Shown piece by piece: positions 1 to 11,900 of a stretch of DNA of 64,000 nucleotides. A program made the translations under genes and the position numbers. The notes beneath the pieces were generated by a model. The model saw only the letters and a list, made by a program, of their open reading frames with translations, did not search any database and had not been told where the DNA came from. Within the stretch, counting starts at the first letter, position 1. Every line of letters starts with the position of its first letter. The stretch lies in assembly GCA_013398955.1 (NCBI GenBank), contig VWPU01009512.1, forward strand, positions 62,001 through 126,000, given 5' to 3'. Source of the stretch: Callaeas wilsoni. Its lineage: Eukaryota > Chordata > Aves > Passeriformes > Callaeidae.

Positions 1-3000
1 AGTTATGTATTGGAAATGTGTTCACTGTCAGCTGCAAGGTCGAGATAGCCTAGGAGAGACTTTATAACTGCCCCTTCTTGTCTTGGACAACACAGGTTTA
101 TTTTGTAGACCTGTCAGTATCTTACAGTAATTTGTTCTATCACAAATGATGCCAACAAAAGATAAAAAATAGAACTTTGAGACTTTTGTTAAACGTATTG
201 ATATTCAGGGGTCTGGAGAAGATGGTTGTTGGTTCAGTTGTTTCCTTTCAGTTCTTTTCTAGATTAAATCTGGTTCTTTTATGCTCAACTAGTGTGCTAT
301 AGTAATAATTTATTAACTATACTGACAGTGAAGATAGGTGATTGATGCTGCCAGCTTCTGTTGCATGTCTTATAGACATCTGCACAAGATTTGTGTTGTT
401 GATGGCTTCCTAATGGAAATAGCTTTTCTTTAAACACTATAAAACTTTCTAATTAGGTTGTAAATAGAGCACCACATTTTGAATAAGAGGAGTGTTAAAT
501 AAACCATAATATTTAAACCAGATTTTATTTCTGGCAATTACTCAGACTCTAAAGTTAAATTCCCTTTCATTAAATCACAGTGAAGGCCTATTGTTGCTAG
601 TCTTTGTATAAATATATACTTACATATAGTCAGAGAAAGACGGGCAGGAGAGAACATGAAAAGAGTGAAATGTTGCATGTAAGGAGGCAGGGCTGGTAGG
701 GGACCGTTCTGAAAGAGATATTCACTTCAGCAATAATAATCCTCAAAGGCTGTTTGCACTGCTGCTTTGCACTGAATTGACCCCATGTTATCAGTTGTCT
801 TTTGTAGAATTAATTCCCCTTCTTCCCAGATGAAGGTGGCTTTGCAAACAGAATAGCTTAGATAACCCCAACTCTTCCAGACCACGTCTGGCAGCTGCAC
901 TGTGTTGGCAACAGGTTTGTATCTGCTCCTGTTCTGGAGGAAGCTGGTGCACCACCAGTCCTTCCAACAGAGGCCACAGTACCTCTGCTCCCTACAGTTC
1001 CAGTGGAACCTGCTCCTACCGGAAACATGGAATGTTAAATAGGAAAGATGGGACAGGGTGTAAAATGTACGGGTGGTTCCATCACAAGCTTGGAATGCCT
1101 CCATTGTCTCTCTCTTAGAGGTCAGAAATACACGAATTGGGAGAAAGTTGAAGTGCACACTTCAAGTCAATCTTTATTTCCTCCCTGCTCCTTAGGAAGG
1201 ATGAAATGCAAGAATTTGTGGGATGTGGAATTTTTTACAGTTGTCACGTACGAAGTGGGGTTAAGAAGGGAAAGCCTTTGTGCAATTGTGTAATTCCCCT
1301 TTTGCAGCTCTTCTTGGGTTTCTGAAAGCTGATGTACCTGATGTGCCTCTCCACACTCATGCAGACCCATGGAGGTGCACAAGTCCGTAGGTGGAGATGT
1401 GGGGAAGGGAAGCTGGCACTTTCCAGGTTTACCTGATACTAAATAGTGCCTTCAGAATACCTGTAATTTCATCAGAAAAGGTTGTCCTTGAAAAGAATTT
1501 CTAAACATATTTTTAAGACATCATATATCTGGAGGTAGGATTATTATCTGTTTCATGCAGAGTTAAGTGATCTCAGCTTATCGTACATAAAAGTAGCCTA
1601 GCCGTCAAATATAAATCTATTCTAACAAAAACACGATGAAATATTGGAAAAACTGAATAGGGCAGCTTCAAGAAAAACATGGAGAAAATCTTCCCTTTTT
1701 AGAAAACAGTGTTTTAGAATCTGGGTTGCCACAAGAGGTAAAAAAAAGGAGACCACCTCTGATTTTTTTGTTTGTTTGTTTCCGGGGGGAGTTGTTGGCT
1801 TGTTTGTTTATTTGTTTGTTGTATCATGGAACTTTCACTGAAATCAAGAAAAGTTTGTTTTACAATTGCCTTGTCAGAAATGCAGACTAGCTATGTCCCT
1901 TCATACTCTCCATAATTTTCTGTTATGTTTGTGGAAGTACCTGCCAACTATTCTGCCACTAGTTTTGCAATTCATTTAAATAAATACATACTTTGCTGTA
2001 TCCTATGTGGGCTAAGCCAATGCTATTTTAACTGAGCAGTCCCTTTGCAAAATTTTGCACATTCACAACTCAGCACTTCTTGCTCCCGTAGGTAACACTG
2101 TCACAGACTTGCATGTCTAAACAGATGCTTGATTTTTCAGTGGAGTAAATACTGACTTCATCTCTGTTTCAGACAGCTCTTGCTTACTCCAATGCAGAAT
2201 AATTTAGGGTTAATATTGCCTGTTTGATTTGAGAATGAAGCAGTTGTTGAAGTTAGAGTGAATAATTCATTTTTCAGAGTTCTAAAGGGTAGATGTTAAT
2301 ATTGTGAAGCTGCAGCTGATGCTACTAAAGCCATTTATGTTAAGAGAACAAATTGCCATTTGGCATGCTGAAAAATTAACCCAATTTACAGCATGGGTGA
2401 AGATGAACTCTCTCTGGTAAAAGCTATATTTAAACCACCAATGAGATAATTACATCTTGGCCTTCTAACACATAGTGTGCAGCACAGATGTGACTGCTTT
2501 TTCTTCACAAGTGAATGCATCTAACAACTTCTAAGAAATGTGCTTGTTTTTCTAGATTTTGTGCATTTTTGCTGGGAAAGTCTGGAATATAAACAATGGA
2601 AAACATGCATGCATAATGTGTCAGCTAAGGATTAAGCCACAAGATAGACAAAGCCAAGCCAGTGGATGCTGTTTGTACATGAGCAAAACTTTGGAAGAAT
2701 TAGTGCAAGTCCCGTTTCCAAGAAGGATGAATACCTGTTGTGGGTGCTGTGGTCTTATGAACACAGTTAATGACTGTACAAGTTAATCTAAAGGGAAACT
2801 TTGTCTTTTCATGTTTATTATTTTAAATGGAAAAGTCAGGTAGTTGCACAAGCAAACCAGGGTCACTTCTCTGTGATGATAAAAATAAGGCCTGTGATAT
2901 TTGAACATCGGGTTTTTAGCTTTATCTGTTCAAATCATCTGCAGGACCTCACAGCAATTGCTACTCCTGCGATTGAGCTGAGCTTTCCTGAGCAAACAAA

Positions 3001-5227
3001 TTATCCACCAAAACAATGTCTTTGTGTTTCTAATAGAACTGGAACAAACACATCTCTTTTGTTCCCTTGTTTGTGCATGATCCGTGTAGAAGATGACAGT
3101 GCAGAGCAGGGAATGGCTTTCATCTGCTAAAATCTCTCCACTCACCAGGCTACAGGAAGGTCCTGGAAGCACCTACCACCCTGTATATAATTTTGCTTCC
3201 CTGTTGCCCTGCCTTTCTCTAATTTGGGGGAAATGACAGCCCAGGTTTGATGTCTTGTGCTGGTTGAGAGTAGTGGGAAGGCATTTGAAGCTCGTGGTGT
3301 GGTGTCACCAGGATAGGGAGAGCAGTCATTGGTGGTCACAGGATGAAAAAAAAAAAACCTGAGAAGGAGTGGGACAGAGTGGAGTGTCCCCAAGGGAATG
3401 GGAAGTTGTTTATTGTAATGAGTTTTTCTCTCACCTTTCTTTCCTCAAATCATTAGTCTCACAACTGTTCTTCCCTGGGTGTTGATAAGCTTGATGGCTT
3501 CCAGGAAGTCTTGAGCTTGCTTCTGCACCAAGAGGGACTGTCACTGTGCTTGTGAAAAGGTTTTGTTCAAGCCTTGCCTCTTTCTGAGACTTTCTTCTTT
3601 GGGTGAAACTGGCTGGTATTTACACCATCAATTTGTATGTTTGTTGAGCAGAAAAGAAGTTATCGTTCACAATCAGTCACAGAATTTAAGGAGGCTAAAT
3701 AAACAGATCATCTTCCTATGCAAAGAGCAATCCTGTTGGTTAAGTTGCAAGGAAAAAACCATACTCGTTCCTGTATAATAGTATCCAGTCCTCCCTCCAA
3801 TGTGTCAGCCAAAGAGCACTTTCTACCTGCAAATGTGCCCAGATCCTGTTCTTCAGTCAGTGCTTACAGGCAGTATTTGGGGAAGGGCATTCGTGGCATG
3901 TCATGTATGGACAATTACAAAATGTCAGCCTCTAAGGCTTTCTGAGAGGGCCTGGGGTAGCTGGGACGCATTAAGATACTCTTAACCTCCACATGGTGCA
4001 ACTACACAGCAGCTCTTGCATCACACGTACCTAACGAAATACTGATTTGCTTTCTTTGTAAGCAGACAGGAAAAATTAGACAAATTGTTACTTAGCTTCT
4101 CGAGCTCAAAAAGGTGATGAAAATGCTGGTTTTGAGACGGAGCTGATGAACTCATTTACAAGTTCATTCAGGTTTGTCTAAGAAGAAAAACAGCATGAGA
4201 GGAGATGTAAATTGCATTTTCTGTTTTGTTTTGAAGCCATCTCTTTACCTTTAAATTGATCTGAATCTTTAAAAGAGATCTGGATATCTGAACCTAATAA
4301 TAATAGTAATAAAGCAGACAGTTTGTGAACCTCAACAAAAAACCCAAGCAAGCAAAAAAATTCCCCCAAAACCAAAAATAACATCTTTGGGTATGATTTT
4401 TGATTATTTGGTTACAGCTTTTTCAAAAAAACGAGACGTCTTTGATCCGTGCAGCTCCACACATAGTGAGTGTCTGAATGTCCAGGGAGTTTATCTCCCA
4501 AACTTAAAAGCAGAGGAGGCTGAATTTGGAAAAATAGTTGTTCTCTCAGCTTTTTATTAAAGAAGGAACAAACACAAGGGCAAAGTAGCATGCAAAAAGT
4601 CACACCACGAGTTGATGACAGAACTGAACATGTTACACATTAGAGTGCCTTGATCACTGCTCCCTCTCAGCTCTGCAGCAGAGGAAAACACCTGCCTGTG
4701 GCTGACAGACTGAGCAGAGCTCCTCTTTGTGCCTATGCCACACTTTAGTAGAGGTGTGGTACTAAGGCTCATTCCTCGTGCTGTGGTAACACCCCTCTTC
4801 CTCTCAGCCACGGTTCACTGACAATCATTTCTGAAAAACTGAGTTTTGTAGTGGTGTTGAGCTGATTATGGTCTCTCAGCTCTAGTCAGTGGTTGCAGGT
4901 TAGGGAGGGACTGAATGCACTGTGGTACCTATATGGTGTTAGGGGTCTCCAGGAAACGCTAACTTCAGTTATGGGACAAACAACACTTCTAAGGCTCCAC
5001 ATGCTGGGTCTGAGACTTGCCATTCAGTGGGATGTTGGTGTAGATTTATGCTATGAGGAATGCTTTGCAGTTCCTGGCTGTCTACCTGTGGGAAGTATCA
5101 GATCCTTGAAAGTTCACTCAGATGGTCCACCCAAGCATGGGAACTGATCTAATAAATAGGGGTTAAATATGTTACTAGTGGAGTGAGTTGCTGGATAGAT
5201 TTGGTGGCTGTATACCGGAACACTCCT
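1..5227. other. Intronic stretch, no gene recognised
   Basis: Unique AT-rich sequence. It contains TTTG-rich tracts at 1764-1821, a run of 12 A at 3346-3357, and a moderately GC-rich patch around 830-1030. That patch is open for 143 codons on the minus strand (727-1158, opening with GTG) and for a short proline-rich frame on the plus strand. Neither resembles a protein I know. Confidence 0.6.
1764..1821. repeat. TTTG-rich simple repeat
   Basis: Two blocks of TTTG/TTTA units are separated by a short G-rich interruption (about 1784-1790). The array is imperfect and low in complexity. It reads as AAAC-type repeats on the minus strand, which can be the decayed tail of a retroelement, but no element body is recognisable beside it. 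Confidence 0.7.
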
Positions 5228-5375
5228 TTGACCTCGTGGGTGCCACTTAACTGCTGTGTGCCCATAAAGTGGACATAATTGCTCTGTGCTCATAAAATGA
5301 GTATCAGAGCTATTTCACAAGGATAATTAATGCTGTTAAAGTGCTCTGAGGCCCAGAGATAAAAGGGGTCATAGA
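5228..5375 (+). mobile_element. MIR-like ancient CORE-SINE relic
   Basis: The order of segments follows the MIR family: TGCCACTTAACTGCTGTGTG, then a CTCTGTGCTCATAAAATGAG stretch (the MIR 'tgtaaaatggg' region), then CACAAGGATAATTAATG and TTAAAGTGCTCTGAGGCCCAG, matching the MIR/L2-type 3' end 'taaagtgctttgagatc'. It is highly diverged, with no poly-A tail or target duplication visible. SINEs of this age predate the split of birds and mammals. Recognition is from a remembered consensus. Confidence 0.7.
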
Positions 5376-8047
5376 CTACTGGTGTTAAATCTGACATCTA
5401 TTTGTTGATAAAGTAACTTTCCTCAGTCATCGGATTCCTGCCCTATTGTCTAGGATCAGACTGTTTCTTGCTTAATAATTTGAGTGTTTGTAGGTCTGGA
5501 GATAGATTGCTCTTCAACTGCATATCATTACAATTACTGATATGGAATCATCATTTTCTGTAAGGATTCACGGAAATTGCTTCTTTTTAAGTTTGAATTG
5601 TCCACGCACTTCATTACCATTCAGCATGAAAAAGCTTTGAACTAAGTTTCACTGTGAATAACTGGAAGTATAGGCCATTTCTTGTGTCTCACCAGCTGAC
5701 CGGATCATATGTGTGATGTACAGTCCTAAATGAACTGGATCCAGAGTGTCATGGCTAACCTCTCCTCCCTACTCCCAACAGGCATTTCCAAGCTTCCAGT
5801 TAAACTATGCTTGTTACAAACAGGGCTTGATGTGTGTTTAAAGCAGGAGGTTGTATGGATTTAAATACTTCACTGATCCTTGCTGCTGTAATATGTCACG
5901 GTCTCAGAGGAAGGTTGCTGCTCCCAAATGCCATAAATTTTCCCTAGCTGTCTAGAGATTTAAAAAATTATTCATATTCTTATGATGATGGTCAGTTGAG
6001 AAAGTTTCAGGCTTCTTTGCAAGAACACGGTTGGCATGTGTAAAAAAGCCTATCAAGCTGCATTTCCTTGGCTAGCATCCCTTGATTTCCTTTGGAGAAG
6101 CTGTGGTTGAGGTGGCCTTAGATTGAAATCAGATGGTGAAAATATAAAGCATTTTCCTTGAGCTTTTCCCACACTTAGTGCGTAGTTCTGGCTCTGTTGT
6201 ACTTGTGCATCCCAGCCAGCAGCAGTACGGAGTCATCCCGTGCCTCTGTGGGCATGCATGCTTCTGTGTGCCTGTGCAAGAGGAGAGGGGGAACTGTTCA
6301 AAGCAGGGGTTGTTTTGGGATGCTGGATTGCACTTATCATGGTAGATGGGAGATTATGGTGCTGTGGGAAGACATGTTCCCATGGTAACTGAGTGTTTCA
6401 CCCAGAGATGGAGTGGAAGCTGAAGGTGTGCCTTTCCTCTGGTCCCTTACTACAAGTTTTTCACCCATCATTAAGGGCTCATTATATTTGAATCATTGAT
6501 CTGGATGAGGGATTTTTCAGCACGAGGCAGTACCTGCTTTCTCGCAGCTGTAAAGATGTTGCAGGAAACCCCATGATGCTTTGTGGGCAGTGGGAATTTT
6601 AGCAATAGGACCATATTGACAGTGCAGCTGTGGGGCTTCCAGTTCTCCCCTGCATGTAACTCTGGGAAGTACAGCCTCAGAGAATGAGCTCTACACCGTT
6701 ATCAGAGTGAGTATAGGGCATTTATCTCCTATCTATAGAAAATCTGCAGTATTGTGTCAGAGTAGCCTCTGCCTCTGGAGGTTGGGGGCCAATTGCCCCA
6801 ATGCTCCCCTTTGCACCCAAGGTCTGCAGCTTGAAGGCCTCTCAAATGAGGGGAGTGTACAACCATCCCTAGATGGACCTTACACAGACCTTATACTATG
6901 GGTAGAAGAACCAGAGAAGGTGGAGTTGGGGTTAAGTTGCCCCTTTTATGTGCAATAACTCATTATTACAGCTTATTTTAGGGACTTGCTTTAGAAGCCA
7001 ACCATGTTAAGTCTTTTGAATGTGGAACTTGAATTTAAGAGCTATTCCTTTAGGGTGATGTAACACTTTCCTTTTTTGAATATTTTTCTTTGTATGTATT
7101 TTTCCCCCACAAATGTTTTGTGGAATGCATGAGAACAGGGCCCTCTCCAGCCTGTTTTGTAAGGAGTGTCTAAAAGTGATGTGGAATGGACACTTTTCAA
7201 ATACTGAAAACTCTTACAAAGTTGTAAAAGGTTTAGTGCAAATCGCTCTTACTTCAAAGCTGTCCACCTACCTGAATCTCATCTTCCCTGTTTTTTGAAA
7301 ATGCAGAGGAGGAACAAATCTCTCTGATAAAATTGCTTCATCTTGTTCCTTAAGCACCTGAATAACTCAGTATTCTAAAACTATGCTAGGGAAACATTAA
7401 AGCAGAAACAGAAGAAGAACTCCAGAAGCTGACAGTGATTTGTGTTGCCTTGTGCATATGCATTTCTGCATAGTCCTGAATTATTGATTAGCTGTTATTT
7501 CAGTAATTGATTTTTCTGCATATTTGCACTGCCCTTAGAGAGACCTGAAGAACACAATTGTTGATTCGTATTGTTGAGACAATCTAGCATGTCTTTAATG
7601 GCTTTTATGAGGTGATCCTGTCCTTCTGTGGCACTGCTGATCTATGGAAATTCGTTGCACTGGATTTAGTTTATACTGATATATATGAGAGAAGATGGGG
7701 CCTTTCATTGCTTTGATACATTTCCACCAAGCAATAACTTTTGTGCATTTAGCAAGATGTTTTTCTGGTGCATTTCAACATGGAAGCATTATTGTAGTGC
7801 CATAGAAAGCTTTTGTCATGGACATGAAATTTCATGCAGCAGTAGGTTTGGCTGAAGTGATTTTTAAGTCATGTAGCAATTCCAAAATTAAAGACAATCT
7901 AAAAGTATGAAGTATAGGTAATCACATTACTTTAAATAATTGCTCTTTGTAATGTTTCTGTTAATTTGTGGTATAGGGAAAGAATTAAATTTGGATATTA
8001 ATAAGGATCAGATTATCAAAGACAAATTAGTCCATTTCAGAAGAGCA
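5376..8047. other. Intronic stretch, no gene recognised
   Basis: Unique, moderately AT-rich sequence between the MIR relic and the old CR1 copy. Only short open frames (under about 85 codons) are present. No repeat array or convincing regulatory motif was seen. Confidence 0.55.
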
Positions 8048-8930
8048 TTGAAACAGCTACACTGGGTCACAGAAAATACCTTCTGTGGCTCAGACCAGAG
8101 CTCGCCCTTCACTTTCTTTTCCCAAAGCATCTGCTGCTGGCCAGTGTAGAGCAGCAGCAGTATTCTTTCCCAGCTTCTGGCAGCCAGCCATTTGGGTACT
8201 GCTTCAGACAGAGGTTGTATCTGTATCATTGTATTTAATAGCCCATGGTGGACCTTTCTTCCATGAATTTCTCTAATTGCTTTTCTTTTAATCCATTTAT
8301 GCTTTTGGCTTTCAAAACATCCTGTGGCAATAAGTTCCACAACTTAATTATGTAGTGTATAATAAAAAAAAATAAAATTGGCCCCTCTTGTTTTAAGCAA
8401 ACTGTCCAACCATTTCATTTGGTGCCCCCTATTTCATCAGAGGGGGCATCATGAGAACGGTTGTTCCTGCTCACTGTCTCTGTGCTATTCCTGATACCAG
8501 ACCATAATCATATTCTTCTCCACAGTGATCTCTCTTGCAGGCTGCAAAGTCCTCATCTGGGTAATCTCTTCTTGTAAAAGAAGCTGTTTTGTAGCTCTGC
8601 TGTTTATATCTTCTTTCTCCCTGTCTTTTTCTAATTATCCCAAATCCATGTCAGAACAGCACCCATTACCGAAGATGTAGGCAAAACTCAGTTTATATGC
8701 AGAGAGATGATGTTCTCTGTTTCTTTTGTAATCATCCCTGACACTGTTTTTTCCCTTTTGCCATCCCCAAGCATTCAATTTGGTGCTTTTCAGAGAATTC
8801 CATGTTACGGTTTCAAGATCCCTCTCCTGAGTAAGAAAGGGTAACTTAGATTACATAACCGTGTATGCATAAACTCTGTGGGTTTTATCCATGTACAGCC
8901 CATTGCATTATTGACACTGTATTTCCCAGT
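8048..8930 (-). mobile_element. Old CR1 LINE 3' fragment (turtle/crocodile-type lineage)
   Basis: About 880 bp follow, in order and in antisense, the 3' part of the CR1 lineage that is abundant in turtles and crocodilians. Landmarks are ACTGGGTCACAG at 8059, CCCAGCTTCTGGCAG near 8169, CATGGTGGACCTTTCTTCCA near 8243, the block CATCCTGTGGCAATAAGTTC near 8319, TTTCATTTGGTGCCCCCTAT near 8414, and TTTTCAGAGAATTCCATG with CAAGATCCCTCTCCTGAG near 8790-8832. The 3' end of the element lies at the low-coordinate side. It is strongly diverged, with no intact reading frame, and is not active. The family assignment is from memory of consensus sequences. Confidence 0.82.
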
Positions 8931-11900
8931 ATCCCAAAGCAGCCTTCTTCCTTCCTGCTGTTTACAGAGTTTATCTTTGCCTGATGGGTAGAAATGAGCA
9001 AATAATGTATGTGAAGATTCTTTCCTCAGTTGTTGCCTGTTTCAGTTGAATTGCAATTTCTTCAAATTCAGGTTTTTCCACTATTGTACAAAGCAACACC
9101 AAGTGGTGAGGGGAAAATGAGCCATTTGATCAAGCATAAAACCACACTGATCCATTTTTGCTTTGCCTGGGATCCAAGCTAGCTCTGGAGTTCTAATAGC
9201 CCTGCACTGTGCTAGTGTCTGTACCTCCATAGAAAATGGTCAGAGAGGAAAGCTGTCTCTCAGTAATTTCTCTCTGAGTGATAAAAACTGCAGTTAACAA
9301 TACATTTTTAAAAAATTAACATTAAAGGTTATGTGGTATATGTAGGGCCAGAGTATGACTCTGTAAGTTCATTAAATGAGCAGAAGAAAAGTGGATGAAG
9401 GCTTCTTCATGTTGTCCCTCACAAAGGCAAGGCAGGAAATGGCACCTGGGCAGGAAAAGAGGGGTGTAAGCAAAGGAAAAAGGGTGCAGCAAGGGACCTT
9501 GCTTTCCTCCAGCTCCTTCCTTACCTCCTGGTGCACAGACATGACTCAAGTCAGGGCCCGCTTTGTTCATCAAACCCTTTCTCTCTCCTGTTTCTGTGTG
9601 AGTGCTAAACCAATGCAAAACTAAACGCAAAGGTAAAAATCCATTTTGCTGGAATTTGATGTGCTGAAGGCATAGTATTTCTGGAAACAGAAAACTTGTG
9701 TGCTGTGACGGACTGTTTGATGGAAAATGTAAAGCTGAATAGCTTGGTAAAAAATCCAAAAAATCTATTTTCTCTGAAGCTCTGGCTTTCCAAGTAGCAA
9801 AGCAGTAACCAAATTTGGTTCCTCAGAGGCTTGCATGGTCATTAGGTATTTAGTATTGAGTAAATATTAGCTTTCATGGTCTGGTGGATTTGTGGTACTG
9901 TGTGTGATTACTATATTTTATTAAGAGGCATCTTTAAACATCTGTGTGATAAATAACTGCAGCATTATGTCAACTTGTATCTGTCATGTGAGTTCAGACA
10001 CAGTCAGAAAGGCAGTATTTATTCTATGGCAAATGCACATTTTTGATGGTTTTTTCTTCCCCAGAGAAACAAGCAGACTTTTGTTCTCTGCAGCTCTGTG
10101 TTTATTGTCCTTCTGCTGCTTTACACTAGGGGATGAAAGTGGAGGGAGCGTTTTTAAAATTATTGTTGCTGTCTATTAATTTTTTTCGTTTCACCTGCAC
10201 CTATTATCCAGAAATAGAAGTTATGACTTCTTGGGTATGAGTAGAGGGTACAAGAGAGCCATTAAGTGCTATTGATATGAGGTGGCAGCAACTGCAGCTG
10301 GGCTTGCTCAGGAGCCAAAACTAAAACTGCTGAATGCATAACTAGACCTGAGATAAGTCACAAAGGAAAGCAGGGAAAAAGTCAGTTAATAAATACAGTA
10401 GATGCAATATCTGGCAGAGAGCCCTCCCTTTTATATACCCCCCCTCCATACTTCCCAGAGTACCCACTGAAGATAAACTTAGAATCCCTGAATCTATTTA
10501 TTGCCTGATTTTTGTGTGTGTAAGTTGATACTGAGGAAAAATGGGAATGCTTCCATTTCCAGGTTTTGGATTGCTGGAGGAGGAAAGGAGGGGCATGGTT
10601 CAGCGTAACTGCACATGAGAACCAAAACAGTTTGCTGAACCCAAGAGTCTTTCAATAGCATATAAGCCAACTAATCCTTTGTGGATATAGCTCATATTGA
10701 TCTCATTAATGGACCTCTAACAATGAAACTTCCCAGCTGCAGATGGCTTACAGACAAGTGGAGAACACACAAAAGAGATTTACCTTGTTGACTGGATTCT
10801 ATTATATTCTAATGTATTACTATATATAAACATAGATGGATTTCTTTTTTAATCCTTTAACCCTTGAACAACTAAACAGGACCTGAAAAACTGATAGAGG
10901 AAATTATTTGTCTAGGAATGCTCTTGTTAGATTATTTCTGAATTATGAGAATTTTACAATAAAGATGAGAAACTTTTAAAATCTACATTTATGAGGAATG
11001 GCACAGTTAACTTGTGTTTCAGTCTCATAAATATTCAGCATACTGTTTCAGTAACATAATAATGAGAAATGGAAAAGCATATGTTGAAAACAACTACAAG
11101 GAAAAAAAAAGCAGCAGTATTTTGTACTTCAACAAGTCTATATATAGAAAATGAGTCATTGCACCCACCTCTGAAAAGGAATGTGGCCACTTACTAGAAG
11201 AGTATTGCACCACTGTGTGATAGTTCAGGGCAGGTAGCAATATAAACGTATCCCAGGCCACAGCTACAATTTGCTGGCAAAGAAGGGTCCTCCTGTCCTG
11301 TGCCTGCTCTGATAAGCAAAGTTTGCCCTCTGCCAAGAGAGCAAGAGCTGCAAACTTCTGCAGAGATTTCCTTTCCATTGCCCTGCAAGATCAAAAGCTT
11401 CCCAATCTAAAGCTCAAAGTAGATATGCATTTCTTAAAACAAAAAACAGGAGATGAAAGAAATTCTTCAGCTTCTGTTGACTGCTTTGTCTCTGATTGCT
11501 AGGCCAAGATTTAATTTTGCATGCTGCACTGACTGCCACGTACTTTCTCTGAGTCAAAGTAAATTGGAAAGTAGAGAAAAACGCTACCATTACAGACAGG
11601 TCAGGTTTGCCCCTGGTCATGCTTATGGAACCACTGAGCACGTTTTAATATCTGTGCTTTTCTGGTCTAGGGTGAATTCACAACTCTTAGTCATTTCCCC
11701 AGATTAGGAAGAAGCTAGACTGATAGCATGAGAGTTAATGAGTGGATATGCTCTCCTGAATTCCGTATGGGAGAAAGTCCTTAAGAAAGGCTACAGGCAG
11801 TCCTTCAGCTGCAGAGAAAGCTGTATTGGACCCAAAGATGGTTAGCTGCTGCTCTGAGTCCTCCCACTTTCACATGTTCCTGTGTATATGGTAATTCAAC

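Noticed and set aside
8008..8340. 110-codon minus-strand open frame
   Set aside because: It lies inside the old CR1 3' fragment and is not a preserved protein.
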